DNA of 47,606 bases, taken from the NCBI GenBank assembly GCA_025927495.1, contig JAICLH010000002.1, positions 1 to 47,606 on the forward strand, read 5' to 3'. The translations under genes were made by a program, and so were the position numbers. The notes below the pieces were generated by a model that did not search any database, was not told where the DNA came from, and saw nothing but the letters and a program-made list of their open reading frames with translations. Below are positions 34,614 through 43,765 of the stretch, piece after piece. Positions within the stretch are counted from its first letter, which is position 1. The number at the start of each line of letters is the position of its first letter. Origin of the DNA: Gemmatimonadaceae bacterium (GTDB lineage: Bacteria; Gemmatimonadota; Gemmatimonadetes; Gemmatimonadales; Gemmatimonadaceae).

Positions 34614-36194
34614 CTAACGGCCCGGCGCCGCCGACCGCCGCCAATCTCGAATGATCTCGAGGATGCCTTCCGACGGCTCCGCACCAGGTTCCCAGTCGGT
34701 GGGTGAGCCCGCGTCTAGCAGCAACCGGCCGACGGCCGCGAAGTCATGGCCGTTCTCGCCCTGTGACCGTTGGCCTTCGGCCGCCCACACAAGTGGTGTC
34801 CCATGGAACTCGGAGTCGCGTGCCGCCGCCGATGCGCCATGCGCGAGTAAGACCCGAACGGCGTCCGGCTGCCCGCTCATCGCCGCTGCGTGCAATCCCG
34901 TCTTGCCGATTTCGTCGTCGGCATGGTTGGGATCGAACCCGCACGCCAGCATCGTATCGAGCACGCGCGCGTCGCCGCGTTCCGCCGCCCGATAGAACGC
35001 CGCGTAGTGCTCGGCGCCTATCGTCTCGCGCAGAGTGGGGTTCACGGCGAGCATTGCCTGCGCGACTGCGCGATCACCGCGGCCGCACGCCGCCGCGAAG
35101 CGATCGACGTCGGAGAGCTCGGTGGCGCCGCCGTTGGCCGCGAGCCACTGCGCCACCGGGTCGTTGCCCGCTGTCGCCGCGACCGCATAGGGGGTGCGGC
35201 CGTCGCGCCGCGGGCGCGCGGGATCGGCGCCGCGCCGCACGAGCTCGGCGGCGAGGTCGGCGCTGCCGCGCCGTGCCACCACGTGCAGCGGCGTTTCTCC
35301 GTTAGGCGCGAAGACCGGGTCCGGATCGGCGCCGTGATCCAGCAGCCAGCGCGCGCCGTCGGTCGCGTCCGACCACGTGAGGATCGCGTAGAGTGTGGCG
35401 GAGCCGTCCGTGGCCCAGGTCTGATTGACGTCGGCGCCGTGCGCGAGCAGGAGGTCGAGCGCAGCGATGTTTCCGCCGCTCGCCGCGAGCGTGAGCGTCA
35501 CGCCGTCGTCTGGATTTGCGCCCGCGTGGAGCAGGACCTCGGCGAGGGGCAAGAGGTGGGCGACGCACACCGCGCCCCACAACGCCGGGCGGTGGACGCC
35601 GTGGTGCAGCCAGGGGAACCGCGTATTCGGATCGGCGCCGAGTGCGAGCAGGCGCCGCGCAATGGCGACGAGACCGCCCGCGCGGGCCGGTGGCCCGAAG
35701 CCTAACGCGGTGTGACAGACGTAGAGGAGCGGCGGCCAGTTGCGCGGCCCGCCGGGCTCCGTCGCCAGCGCGGGACTGTCCGTTAGGCGCGCAATGACGC
35801 GGTCCGCGTCGCCGAGGAGCAGCGCCGTGTGGAAATTGGCGTGCGCGACGGCCGGGTGCAGCGCGAGCAGCCGCGCGGCGCGCTCGGGTCGCACTTCGGT
35901 GGCCGCTTCGATGAACTGCGTCATGGCATCGCCTAACTGGAGCGTGAGCTCCTCGACGCGCGCCACGAGGGCCGTCCACGACGGGAATCCATGCTCGCGC
36001 GCAATCACCGACTGGGCGTCGTGCAGCGCGACCGACGCCGCAAGGGCAGCGTCGTCCCGGTGCTGGGCGAACGCCGGGAGGGTGCGGAGCCGCGCGAGTG
36101 CGGCGGCGTCACGGGCTCTCGCGGCGTGCAGCAGGTCCTTCGCCTGCCGCTTGAGCTGCTCGACATTCGGGCGCTCGGGTAACTGCGGCGTCAT
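34614..36194 (-). CDS. Ankyrin repeat protein
   Basis: The ATG at 36194 follows a strong GGAGGACGT ribosome-binding site and gives 526 residues. The N terminus (RPNVEQLKRQAKDLLHAARARDAAALARLR) is a helical segment common in bacterial ankyrin proteins of this type and resembles the start of an HTH-less adaptor region. About ten ankyrin repeats follow, for example LLALGADPNTRFPW, LLHAGANPDDGVTLTLAASGGNIAALDLLLAHGADVNQ, ETPLHVVARRGSADLAAELVRRGADP and KTGLHAAAMSGQPDAVRVLLAHGASA. No signal peptide is present, so it is likely cytoplasmic. Ankyrin repeats mediate protein binding; the partner is unknown. It appears monocistronic. Confidence 0.9.
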   Translation of the reverse strand: MTPQLPERPNVEQLKRQAKDLLHAARARDAAALARLRTLPAFAQHRDDAALAASVALHDAQSVIAREHGFPSWTALVARVEELTLQLGDAMTQFIEAATEVRPERAARLLALHPAVAHANFHTALLLGDADRVIARLTDSPALATEPGGPRNWPPLLYVCHTALGFGPPARAGGLVAIARRLLALGADPNTRFPWLHHGVHRPALWGAVCVAHLLPLAEVLLHAGANPDDGVTLTLAASGGNIAALDLLLAHGADVNQTWATDGSATLYAILTWSDATDGARWLLDHGADPDPVFAPNGETPLHVVARRGSADLAAELVRRGADPARPRRDGRTPYAVAATAGNDPVAQWLAANGGATELSDVDRFAAACGRGDRAVAQAMLAVNPTLRETIGAEHYAAFYRAAERGDARVLDTMLACGFDPNHADDEIGKTGLHAAAMSGQPDAVRVLLAHGASAAARDSEFHGTPLVWAAEGQRSQGENGHDFAAVGRLLLDAGSPTDWEPGAEPSEGILEIIRDWRRSAAPGR

Positions 36195-36558
36195 ACGTCC
36201 TCCATGCCGATAGCCGGCGGTCCGCAGGCTGGCCAGCACGGAGATGACGTGCAGTCACCGTGATTGGAGGAGTGGACTCAGTCCTTCGCGCGGACCCGCG
36301 TGCGCCTCCGGGCGCACGCCACAATAGTTCACGCCACGGGTTGCGTCGTCAACCCCGCTGCGCGCCCGTGCCAACCCGCGATGACGCTAGTGACCTTGCC
36401 GAGTGCGCGATGCATAGGGACCTCCAATGAACGGGATGTCAATCTTGATCGCCAACAAATCCCCTTGCGCCTTCAATGGAATGACGCGCGGCTACTGTTG
36501 TAAATCTGTCGCCCGGCGAGTCCCACACGTGCCAGCCACCGACGCAGGCCGCCAGACT
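36195..36558. other. 364-bp intergenic region upstream of the ankyrin gene
   Basis: No recognisable gene is present. It holds the ankyrin leader. A 28-codon minus-strand frame at 36415-36329 (starts MHRALGKVTSVIAG) is preceded by GGAGG five bases before its ATG, so it could be a small peptide or the start of a decayed gene. TTTACAACAGTAG occurs on the minus strand near 36493-36505. The several ORF-track entries here are short and without family resemblance. Confidence 0.4.
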
Positions 36559-37710
36559 TCACGAGACACCCTTCGCCGCGACGCCCACGACACCCGCCGC
36601 CAGGATCCAGATCGGTTCCGGAATCCGGCGTACGCGAGTCAGTAGCACCAGCGTTGCGATGGCTATCGCGATCGTTGGCCCGTCGACGATCGATCGTCTG
36701 CCTAACACGATGGCGGCGCCTGCTATCGCACCGGTCGCGGCAGCAGTCACGCCGTCGACGAACGCACGCACGCGCCGATCCGCTTTGAGGCGCTCGTACC
36801 GCGGAGCTGCGACCACGGTGATCGCGTACACCGGCGCGAACACGCCCAAGGCGGCAGCCGTCGCGCCGGCGAAACCACCGACCAGATATCCGATAAATGC
36901 GACTGTGATCACCACAGGCCCTGGCGTGATCAACGCCACCGCAACCGCGTCGAGGAATTGCCGGTCGGTCAGCCAGCGATGCTGCCGGACCACGCCGTCA
37001 TAGAGAAACGGTACGATCGCCAGTCCGCTTCCGAACACGAACAGCCCGGCCGACGCGAAAAATAGGAACAGCGCCGCGACCTCCGGCACGGACCCCGCGC
37101 CGTGCAGTCCACTCGTCAGTTGCGTTAGGTCCGAGAGCCCGCCGACGTAGGATGCCAGCGACTTGCTTCGTCGGGGCGGCGCCTTGACCACCATCGCGAT
37201 GACTCCGCACAGCACGAAGAGCCACACGAGCTCGGCCTCGCGCCACGCCGTGACGGCCGCGCACACGGCAAAGAGCGCCCACATCAGGCCATCGCGTCCG
37301 AGTGTCGTGCGTGTCAGCTTGATTGCACTCCGGGCAATGATGGCGATGACCGACGCGCCCACACCGTAGAAGGCGCCCTGCAGCCACGCGATCCCGCCAA
37401 AGCGCGCGTACATCGCGGCGAGCACCACAACCATGACAAACGATGGGCCCACGAACGCGAGGCCGGTGATCGTCGCGCCACGGACGCCGTGGCACACCCA
37501 CCCGAGATAGATCGCGAGTTGTGCCGCGAGCGGACCCGGCGCGAGCTGCGAGAACGCAAGCCCGTCCCGAAATTCCTGCGGCGTCACCCACTGGCGCTGC
37601 TCAACCAGCTCGCGCTCCATGTAGCCCACGAGCGCAATCGGGCCGCCGAAGCCGGTCGTCCCGAGATGCGCGAACAACAGGACGAGCTCGGAGCGTGTGG
37701 GACGCATCAC
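36559..37710 (-). CDS. chrA: Chromate efflux transporter ChrA
   Basis: This 383-residue membrane protein is a full two-domain CHR transporter. The first domain shows FAHLGTTGFGGPIALVGYMERELVEQRQWVT, GLAFSQLAPGPLAAQLAIYLGW and GATITGLAFVGPSF. The second repeats the pattern with FVFGSGLAIVPFLYDGVV, FLDAVAVALITPGPVVITVAFIGYLVGG and ATAAALGVFAPVY. It exports chromate, using sulfate-like recognition, driven by the membrane potential. Its start overlaps the chrB stop by four bases on the minus strand, so both proteins are made from one transcript starting in the 38688-38939 intergenic region. Confidence 0.95.
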   Translation of the reverse strand: MMRPTRSELVLLFAHLGTTGFGGPIALVGYMERELVEQRQWVTPQEFRDGLAFSQLAPGPLAAQLAIYLGWVCHGVRGATITGLAFVGPSFVMVVVLAAMYARFGGIAWLQGAFYGVGASVIAIIARSAIKLTRTTLGRDGLMWALFAVCAAVTAWREAELVWLFVLCGVIAMVVKAPPRRSKSLASYVGGLSDLTQLTSGLHGAGSVPEVAALFLFFASAGLFVFGSGLAIVPFLYDGVVRQHRWLTDRQFLDAVAVALITPGPVVITVAFIGYLVGGFAGATAAALGVFAPVYAITVVAAPRYERLKADRRVRAFVDGVTAAATGAIAGAAIVLGRRSIVDGPTIAIAIATLVLLTRVRRIPEPIWILAAGVVGVAAKGVS

Positions 37711-38687
37711 GTGCCCGCGGCGTACACGGCGTACAGGTCGTCGAACATGAGCGAGCCACGCTCGAGTCGGGCGTCGTCATCGGCGTAGCCGGCGGCCACG
37801 CCCGACAGCACGCGTTCAATGCCGGGCGCCTCATCGCGTCCGAATTTGTCGTCCCTGAGATCGATGTCGTGCACGATCTCGCCGATTGCGTGCAGCGCCG
37901 GATCATCCATGCGAAAACGATGGAGCAGCGTCTCGAAGGTGCAGCGCTCGCCTTCGTGGGTGAACTCGCCGTCGAACATGTCGAAGCGCAGCTCGCCGGC
38001 AGCCGGTCGGAACGCCGCCGGATCGACGAACTTGAACCGTGCGTCGCGGTCGATGAATCGGCGGATCAACCATGCGCTCGCGATGCGGTCGACAAAGATG
38101 CCCCGGCGCGTCACCCACGTGCGTCCACGCAGCGGGGCGGCGGCGACCATGCCTAACGGGTTCTCCTGTCCTCTCGACGGCATCACGGCTGCGGAAGCGG
38201 TGCGCAGCGCCTCCTCGGCCATGGCGCGCCCGGGAGCGCGGAAGAAGTCGATGGCGGCAACGGCGGCGAACCGTTTTTTCAATCGGGCGACCTGGTCCTC
38301 CGGACGGACGCTCCGCCCGTCAGCATCCGGGTCGCGTCGGCGCAGCGCGGCGCGCACCGCGCGCGCCGCGGCCGCGAGAGCCGCGTAGTCGCCGTCCCGA
38401 GCTCCACGGAACAGTGCGATGATCTGCTCATCGGTTAGGCCGTCCACGAAGTCCGCCTCGCAGATCGAGGCGTCGCCGCCCCCGTCGATGATCTCGGTCC
38501 GGACCCATTGGAAGTCCTCGAGCGATTGCGGTCGAGCGGGCAGCACGTACACCGACTTCTTGACGGGCACGGCACCGAGTCGCTGCAACCGGCGCCCGAT
38601 TTTGACGCGCAGGTAATCGGGCTTGGGCGGAATCTGGTGGATGAGGAGCAGCCACGGTCGTTCGCTCGTCGTGGGCGCTCGCGTCAT
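37707..38687 (-). CDS. chrB: Chromate resistance protein ChrB
   Basis: This 326-residue protein matches ChrB. The N-terminal half shows WLLLIHQIPPKPDYLRVKIGRRLQRLGAVPVKKSVYVLP and FQWVRTEIIDGGGDASICEADFVDGL. The C-terminal half shows TWVTRRGIFVDRIASAWLIRRFIDRDARFKFVDP and MDDPALHAIGEIVHDIDLRDDKFGRDEAPGIERVLSG. In characterised systems ChrB acts as a chromate-responsive regulator of the chr operon or aids resistance. It is the first gene of the minus-strand chrBA pair. A 15-bp sequence TATCACAATTGAATC sits 79 bp upstream and again near the opposite divergent gene, so ChrB or another regulator could control both. Confidence 0.93.
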   Translation of the reverse strand: MTRAPTTSERPWLLLIHQIPPKPDYLRVKIGRRLQRLGAVPVKKSVYVLPARPQSLEDFQWVRTEIIDGGGDASICEADFVDGLTDEQIIALFRGARDGDYAALAAAARAVRAALRRRDPDADGRSVRPEDQVARLKKRFAAVAAIDFFRAPGRAMAEEALRTASAAVMPSRGQENPLGMVAAAPLRGRTWVTRRGIFVDRIASAWLIRRFIDRDARFKFVDPAAFRPAAGELRFDMFDGEFTHEGERCTFETLLHRFRMDDPALHAIGEIVHDIDLRDDKFGRDEAPGIERVLSGVAAGYADDDARLERGSLMFDDLYAVYAAGT

Positions 38688-38939
38688 GGCGGCGCGCCGA
38701 CGTCATGCCTAACGGACCGCGCGATCGGCGGCGCACCACTAACCTCTGTCATGGTCAATTTATAATATCACAATTGAATCATCGCAACTCGGCCCTGGCG
38801 TCGTGGTACCGCGACCGGGTCGCGCCGCCACGTAAGCAACCAGAGCGGCGGAAGCTTGCGACATACCTTGCCTGCGCCGCGACGGGAAGTATTATCACAA
38901 TTGAATCCGACGCTTGATTGCTTACTACTGGGGGAGTCT
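38688..38939. promoter_or_regulatory. Divergent promoter region with a duplicated 15-bp site
   Basis: TATCACAATTGAATC occurs exactly at 38766-38780 and 38893-38907, one near each divergent gene. The plus-strand copy overlaps a plausible -10 (TATTAT, 38890-38895) with TTGCCT (38868-38873) 16 bp upstream, serving the DUF1259 gene at 38940. The other copy overlaps an AT-rich minus-strand -10-like ATAATA/TATTAT at 38762-38767 serving chrB. The AT-rich patches stand out in this high-GC DNA. They are likely operators for one regulator controlling both directions. Confidence 0.6.
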
Positions 38940-39857
38940 ATGACACGTCTGTGGTCGCACGCCATCGGTGCTCTCCTGATCGTGGCCGTGCTCGCCGCCC
39001 GGCCGCGCGCGGCTCTCGCGCAAGGCGCCGCGTCCTGGTCGGCTGTCGAGCAAGCCTTGGGGCGGACGGGATCGGCGCAGCCCGGGGGCGTCATGAAGTT
39101 TTCCTTCCCGCGTCGCGACCTGCATGTCAGGGTCGGCAATGTCGATGTCCGGACCGCACTCGCGCTCGGGGGATGGGTCGCCTTCAAGCAGCTGGCGGAC
39201 GGCAAAGCCATGGCGATGGGCGATCTCGTTCTCACGGAAGACGAGGTCGAGCCAGTCATCTCGGCGTTGCAGCAAGGCGGGGTCGAACAAACGGCCCTGC
39301 ACAATCACCTGCTCGGCGCCGTGCCCAACGTCATGTATCTGCACATCGCCGGGCGCGGGAACGCTGTGACCATTGCCCGTGCGATCCGACACGCGCTCGA
39401 GGCGAGCAAGACACCGCTCGACACCGCGGCCGCGGTCGCTCCTCCCGCGCTTGACCTCGATACGGCGGCGATCGCCAAGGCGCTCGGCTATCCCGGAAAA
39501 GCCAGCGGTGGCGTGTACCAGGTCGGCGTGCCGCGTGCCGGGAAAATCACAGAAGGAACCGAGGAAGTCCCGGCATCGATGGGCACTGCGACATCCATCA
39601 ATTTTCAGTCGACCGGCGCCGGCAAAGCGGCGATCACCGGCGACTTCGTGCTGACGGGCAACGAGGTCAATCCCGTGATCCGCGTGCTTCGCGACAACGG
39701 CATCGAGATCACGGCGCTCCACAGCCACATGATCGGAGACACGCCGCACCTGTACTTCATGCACTACTGGGCGAACGACGATGCGATCAAGCTGGCCCGC
39801 GCCATGGGTGCCGCGCTCGCAAAGACGCAATCGGCGAGGCCTAACGGAAAAGCGTGA
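38940..39857 (+). CDS. Secreted DUF1259 (LpqO/LppY-like) protein
   Basis: The ATG at 38940 follows GGGGGAG and opens a signal peptide (RLWSHAIGALLIVAVLAARPRAALA); the 28 residues added by the track are upstream. The mature part is two DUF1259 repeats of about 120 residues. Each contains a histidine motif: TALHNHLLGAVPNVMYLHIAGRG in the first and TALHSHMIGDTPHLYFMHYWAND in the second. Each is preceded by MAMGDLVLTEDEVEPVISAL or ITGDFVLTGNEVNPVIRVL. The family is exported and of unknown function; the paired H-x-H motifs suggest metal binding. It is divergent from chrBA and shares a duplicated 15-bp site with it, so a link to chromate or metal stress is plausible. It probably heads an operon with the next two genes. 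Confidence 0.9.
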   Translation: MTRLWSHAIGALLIVAVLAARPRAALAQGAASWSAVEQALGRTGSAQPGGVMKFSFPRRDLHVRVGNVDVRTALALGGWVAFKQLADGKAMAMGDLVLTEDEVEPVISALQQGGVEQTALHNHLLGAVPNVMYLHIAGRGNAVTIARAIRHALEASKTPLDTAAAVAPPALDLDTAAIAKALGYPGKASGGVYQVGVPRAGKITEGTEEVPASMGTATSINFQSTGAGKAAITGDFVLTGNEVNPVIRVLRDNGIEITALHSHMIGDTPHLYFMHYWANDDAIKLARAMGAALAKTQSARPNGKA

Positions 39858-39927
39858 TCGCGCCGCACGATTCAGTGCGCGCCGAGCCGGTGCCGGGGAG
39901 CCGACACGCGCGTTCATTGGCGATCGG

Positions 39928-42150
39928 TTGATTCGTCGCGCCGTCTGGTTTGCGCTCGCCGTCGTGATCATCGGCCGTCTTCTACCGGCGCAGGACTCGA
40001 CTGCGCGGCGCGACCTGGGGCCGGCCAACTCGATCACCGCACGCGAAGTCAGCGCCGCACCGCGCACAGATAGTGGTATCGACGCGGCCGCGTGGAGCGG
40101 CGCGGACTCGATCACGAACTTTCGCCAGCGCGATCCATCCGAGGGCGCTCCGGGAAGCGAACGCACCGTCGTCAAAATTCTGCACGATCACGACGCGCTC
40201 TACGTGGCGGTGCGCGCATGGGATCGCGATGCGAGCCGGATCAAAGCGACTCAGCTGCGGCGAGATGCCGATCTCTCCTCCGACGACAACGTGACGATCT
40301 TGATCGACAGTTTTCACGACCGCCGCAGCGCGTATCTGTTTCAGACGAACCCGAACGGAGCGCGGTGGGACGCGCAGATCACGACCCAGGAAACCAACCA
40401 GGATTGGAACGGGATCTGGTACGTGACGACGCGCCGCGACTCGACCGGATGGACTGCAATTTTTCGCATCCCGTTTCGCACGCTGCGATTCACGTCGGGC
40501 GCGGGGGCCGCCTTCGGCTTCAACGTGCGGCGCTACGTGCGACGGAAAAACGAAGAAGATCTGTGGCGCGGGTGGCGCCGGACGGAGGGTCTGGACCAGC
40601 TGCTGGCGGAAGGCGAGCTCGTCGGGTTAGGCGGAGTGAGTCGAGCGCGGGACATCGAGCTCAGGCCGTATGCGCTGGCGAGTGCGCACCAGGCGCCGCA
40701 CGACTCGGCGCTGACGCCGACCGGAGGAGCCGGCGTGTCGGGAAAGGCCGGCGTCGACGCGAAGCTCGCCGTGTCGCCCACGCTGACTGCCGACCTCACG
40801 GTCAATACCGATTTTGCACAGGTGGAGGTCGACAGCCAGGTCATCAACCTCACCCGCTTCCCGACCTTCTTTCCGGAGAAGCGGGAGTTCTTTCTCGAGT
40901 CCAGCGGCATCTTCGAGTTCGGGTTCAACCAGAAAGCGCTGCTCTTCTACTCGCGGCGTATCGGCCTAACGGACAGCGGAACCGTTGCACCCATTCTCGC
41001 CGGCGCTCGTCTGTACGGGAGGGCGGGCCCCTGGAGCCTCGGATTCATCGACGCACGCACCGGCGGTGACGAAAACGACAACGACGCGGTCGTGCGCGTG
41101 AAGCACGATCTCTTTGATCGCTCCTACGTCGGCGCGATGGCCACGCTGCGCACGGGACCAAACGTCCAGGGCACCGAGGTCGCTGCGGGTGTCGACGCCG
41201 ACTTTCCGCTCGTTGTGGGCGGCCAAAACATCGAACCGACCGTATGGGTGGCGGGGACGCGGACGCCACAGGCACCGGGCACGCAAACCGCCTGGCGCGT
41301 CGCGACGGACTTCCCGAACGATCTCTTCGATAACTTCGTCGGACTCGCCCGCTACGACGCCGGTTTCGCACCGACGCTGGGATTTGTGAACCGGACCGAT
41401 GCCTGGGAGACGTACGGCCACATCGACTTCATGCCGCGACCGCACGCGCTCGGTATCCGGCAACTCGAGTTCGAGCTGCCGTCGTGGGACATCTACGCGA
41501 ACCACAACGGGTCCCTGCTGCATGCGCGCGACTGGCAAAACGCGACCATCGAATGGCACCCGTTAGGCGCGGTCTTCGAGAGCGGCGACCAGTTTCAGAT
41601 CATGATCGTTCGCGCGATGGACGCGCCGACCTCGCCATTCCCCATCGCTCGAGGCGTCTCGATTCCGGCCGGGCGGTATTGGTGGACACAGACCGGCGCG
41701 CAGTTTCAGACGTCGCTCGGGCGAACGTTCGGCGGATTCGGGCTGTTCTCCACGGGCACGTTTTACGACGGACGCAGCACCGAGACCGACGGCGGCTTGA
41801 CGTGGCGATCGGGCGGACATCTCATTCTCGGTGCGAATTTGTCACGGACCGACGTCACGCTGCCCGTCGGTCACTTTGTCGCGGTCCAGTCCGCTGGGCG
41901 CGTGGAGTATGCCTTCACGACCCAAATGGATTTCCTCGGCTTCGCGCAGTACGAGACGGCCCTCGAACGCACCGATTTCGACTTGCGATTCCACTGGGCC
42001 CCGGTCATTGGCGACGACCTGTACGTCGTCTGGAATTCGGGCTATACCAACGATCCGCTTTCCTCGTCCCGCTTTCCGGATGGCCGCGCACTCGCGCGGC
42101 CATTGACCGCGACGTTCACCATCAAGTATGTCCAACGCATCGCACCGTGA
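39928..42150 (+). CDS. DUF5916 family protein with carbohydrate-binding family 9-like domain
   Basis: The track starts at 39781 inside the previous gene. The first sensible start is TTG 39928, which opens a signal peptide (IRRAVWFALAVVIIGRLLPAQ) and gives about 740 residues. The N-terminal third is a CBM9-like beta-sandwich: TDSGIDAAAW, DHDALYVAVRAWDRD, and DNVTILIDSFHDRRSAYLFQTNPNG. The remainder matches DUF5916, predicted as an outer-membrane beta-barrel: VDSQVINLTRFPTFFPEKREFFLE, LLFYSRRIGLTDSG, GARLYGRAGPWSLGFIDARTGG, and a final alternating pattern ending in TFTIKYVQRIAP. Function is unknown; CBM9-like domains often bind carbohydrate or act as outer-membrane receptors. Alternative starts cannot be excluded. 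Confidence 0.85.
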   Translation: MIRRAVWFALAVVIIGRLLPAQDSTARRDLGPANSITAREVSAAPRTDSGIDAAAWSGADSITNFRQRDPSEGAPGSERTVVKILHDHDALYVAVRAWDRDASRIKATQLRRDADLSSDDNVTILIDSFHDRRSAYLFQTNPNGARWDAQITTQETNQDWNGIWYVTTRRDSTGWTAIFRIPFRTLRFTSGAGAAFGFNVRRYVRRKNEEDLWRGWRRTEGLDQLLAEGELVGLGGVSRARDIELRPYALASAHQAPHDSALTPTGGAGVSGKAGVDAKLAVSPTLTADLTVNTDFAQVEVDSQVINLTRFPTFFPEKREFFLESSGIFEFGFNQKALLFYSRRIGLTDSGTVAPILAGARLYGRAGPWSLGFIDARTGGDENDNDAVVRVKHDLFDRSYVGAMATLRTGPNVQGTEVAAGVDADFPLVVGGQNIEPTVWVAGTRTPQAPGTQTAWRVATDFPNDLFDNFVGLARYDAGFAPTLGFVNRTDAWETYGHIDFMPRPHALGIRQLEFELPSWDIYANHNGSLLHARDWQNATIEWHPLGAVFESGDQFQIMIVRAMDAPTSPFPIARGVSIPAGRYWWTQTGAQFQTSLGRTFGGFGLFSTGTFYDGRSTETDGGLTWRSGGHLILGANLSRTDVTLPVGHFVAVQSAGRVEYAFTTQMDFLGFAQYETALERTDFDLRFHWAPVIGDDLYVVWNSGYTNDPLSSSRFPDGRALARPLTATFTIKYVQRIAP

Positions 42151-42157
42151 TTTCACC

Positions 42158-43156
42158 ATGCGTCTAACGCTTTTCGTCCTTGCCGGCGCCTTGGCCGCTC
42201 CATCCGCAGCCCAGGCACCCGTGCTTCGCGCCGTGGCCGAGGTGCCGATGCCCGGCCCGGCCGTGCGCTTCGACTACCAGAGCCTCGACACCGCGTCTAA
42301 CCGACTCTACATCGCGCACATGAACGCCGGACACCTCGTCGTGTTCGATGTCGCGACGCGCCGAGTGATTGCGAACCTGGACGGGTTCGCTCGCGTGCAC
42401 GGTGTCTGGGCGGTGCCGGAGCTCGGGCGCGTCTACGCCTCCGTCACCGGCACGCACCAGGTCGCCGTACTCGATGCGAAGACATTGGCCGTGCTGGCAC
42501 GCGTGCCGGGGGTCGACTATCCGGACGGCATCGCATACGCGCCTGGCGTTAGGCGGGTGTTCGTGTCCGACGAGCGCGGCAAGGCGGACGGCGTGATCGA
42601 CGCGACGACGAATGCGTTTCTTGCGTCGGTGAAACTCGGTGGCGAGGCCGGCAACACGGTGTACGACCCGACCGCAAAGCGGATCCTCGTCGCCGTGCAC
42701 GAGTCGAACGAGCTCGTGGCGCTCGACCCGGCGACGGCCAGGATCATCGCACGGTATCCGTTGCCGGGAATCAGAGAGCCGCACGGAATCGCGCTCGATC
42801 CGATGCACGGCGTGGCGTTCGTCGCGGGTGAAGGCAACGCCACCCTCGCGGTGGTGGACCTCGCGGCAATGCGCGTGCTCGAGACGCACCCGGTTGGCGA
42901 CGATCCGGACGTCTTGGCGTTCGATCCCGCGTGGCGGCGTCTCTACGTGTCCGCCGAGTCGGGCACGGTCGCCGTGTTCACCGAGCGCGCGGGCGCGCGC
43001 GGGATCACGCTACATCACGATGGCGATCTCGTCATGCCGCACGCGCACACGGTTGCCGTCGACCCGCGGACCCATCTCGTCTATTTCCCGCTCGAGAACA
43101 TCAACGGCAAACCGGTGCTGCGCGTCATGGCCGGCGAGAAGCCACCGGGCTCGTAG
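42158..43156 (+). CDS. Secreted YncE-like beta-propeller protein
   Basis: The ATG at 42158 opens a clear signal peptide (MRLTLFVLAGALAAPSAAQA) and gives 332 residues; the track's 10 extra residues overlap the end of the previous gene. The mature protein consists of about seven YVTN/NHL-type blades: NRLYIAHMNAGHLVVFDVATRRV, GRVYASVTGTHQVAVLDAKTL, RRVFVSDERGKADGVIDATTN, KRILVAVHESNELVALDPATA and RRLYVSAESGTVAVFTE. It is related to YncE and cytochrome-cd1 d1-type propellers without the heme-binding N terminus. It is likely a periplasmic binding or scaffolding protein. It follows the DUF5916 gene by seven bases and is probably co-transcribed. Confidence 0.88.
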   Translation: MRLTLFVLAGALAAPSAAQAPVLRAVAEVPMPGPAVRFDYQSLDTASNRLYIAHMNAGHLVVFDVATRRVIANLDGFARVHGVWAVPELGRVYASVTGTHQVAVLDAKTLAVLARVPGVDYPDGIAYAPGVRRVFVSDERGKADGVIDATTNAFLASVKLGGEAGNTVYDPTAKRILVAVHESNELVALDPATARIIARYPLPGIREPHGIALDPMHGVAFVAGEGNATLAVVDLAAMRVLETHPVGDDPDVLAFDPAWRRLYVSAESGTVAVFTERAGARGITLHHDGDLVMPHAHTVAVDPRTHLVYFPLENINGKPVLRVMAGEKPPGS

Positions 43157-43269
43157 CGGACGGATCGCCGAGGCGATACGTCGCGTCCACGTCGCCGCCC
43201 CGCGCAACCGGTGCCGGCACGGCGTCGAGCTCCGGCAGATTGGCATGGACGACCGACACCTGGCGTATT

Positions 43270-43749
43270 TCACACCAGCGCTCGCTTCATCGCGACGGCC
43301 GTGGCTGGACACGCCAATTTGAATTCCACCGTGTCCGCGATCTCGCTCGGCACCGACGACCGGTCGATTCGTTCGAAGCCCAGGCGTGGGAAATAGTGTT
43401 CGGCGGTCAGCGTGAGCAAATAGAGCGCGTGAATGCCGCGCGATTCCGCGTCGCAGACGATTTGTCGCACGAGTTCGCGCCCGAGCCCGCGGCTACGCCA
43501 TTCCGGCGCGACGGCAACTGACCGGAGCACGGCCGTGTTACAGCACACCTCCAGTCCCGCCACGGCAACGATCCGGTTAGGCGCGAGATTCGTCTCGGCG
43601 ACGAAGAAGTCCGCCGGATGTGCACGCATGATTTCCGCCACGCCGGCCGTCGGCAGACCAGCGGACACCAGCAGGCCCTCGATCGCCGGTAGGTCGTCGC
43701 GCTCGGCTCGTCGAACGTTCGCAACGCCCAATGTTGTCGATGTCGTCAT
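43270..43749 (-). CDS. arsN2: Arsenic-resistance GNAT acetyltransferase ArsN2
   Basis: The ATG at 43749 gives 159 residues. The GNAT fold is clear: VRRAERDDLPAIEGLLVSAGLPTAGV, FFVAETN, VAGLEVCCNTAVLRSVAVAPEWRSRGLGRELV with the acetyl-CoA loop RSRGLG, and LYLLTLTAEHYFPRLGFERIDRSSVP. The LGFERIDRSSVPSEI end is typical of ArsN2, which acts on organoarsenical or related substrates. It lies 16 bp downstream of arsM on the same strand, in the arsR-arsM-arsN2 group, and should be expressed from the ArsR-controlled promoter upstream of arsM. Substrate is by family inference only. Confidence 0.87.
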   Translation of the reverse strand: MTTSTTLGVANVRRAERDDLPAIEGLLVSAGLPTAGVAEIMRAHPADFFVAETNLAPNRIVAVAGLEVCCNTAVLRSVAVAPEWRSRGLGRELVRQIVCDAESRGIHALYLLTLTAEHYFPRLGFERIDRSSVPSEIADTVEFKLACPATAVAMKRALV

Positions 43750-43765
43750 CGTAGTCCCTCGTTTC

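Noticed and set aside
36329-36415. 28-codon frame with a good Shine-Dalgarno site upstream of the ankyrin gene
   Set aside because: Too short and without family resemblance to call as a gene; mentioned only in the intergenic entry.
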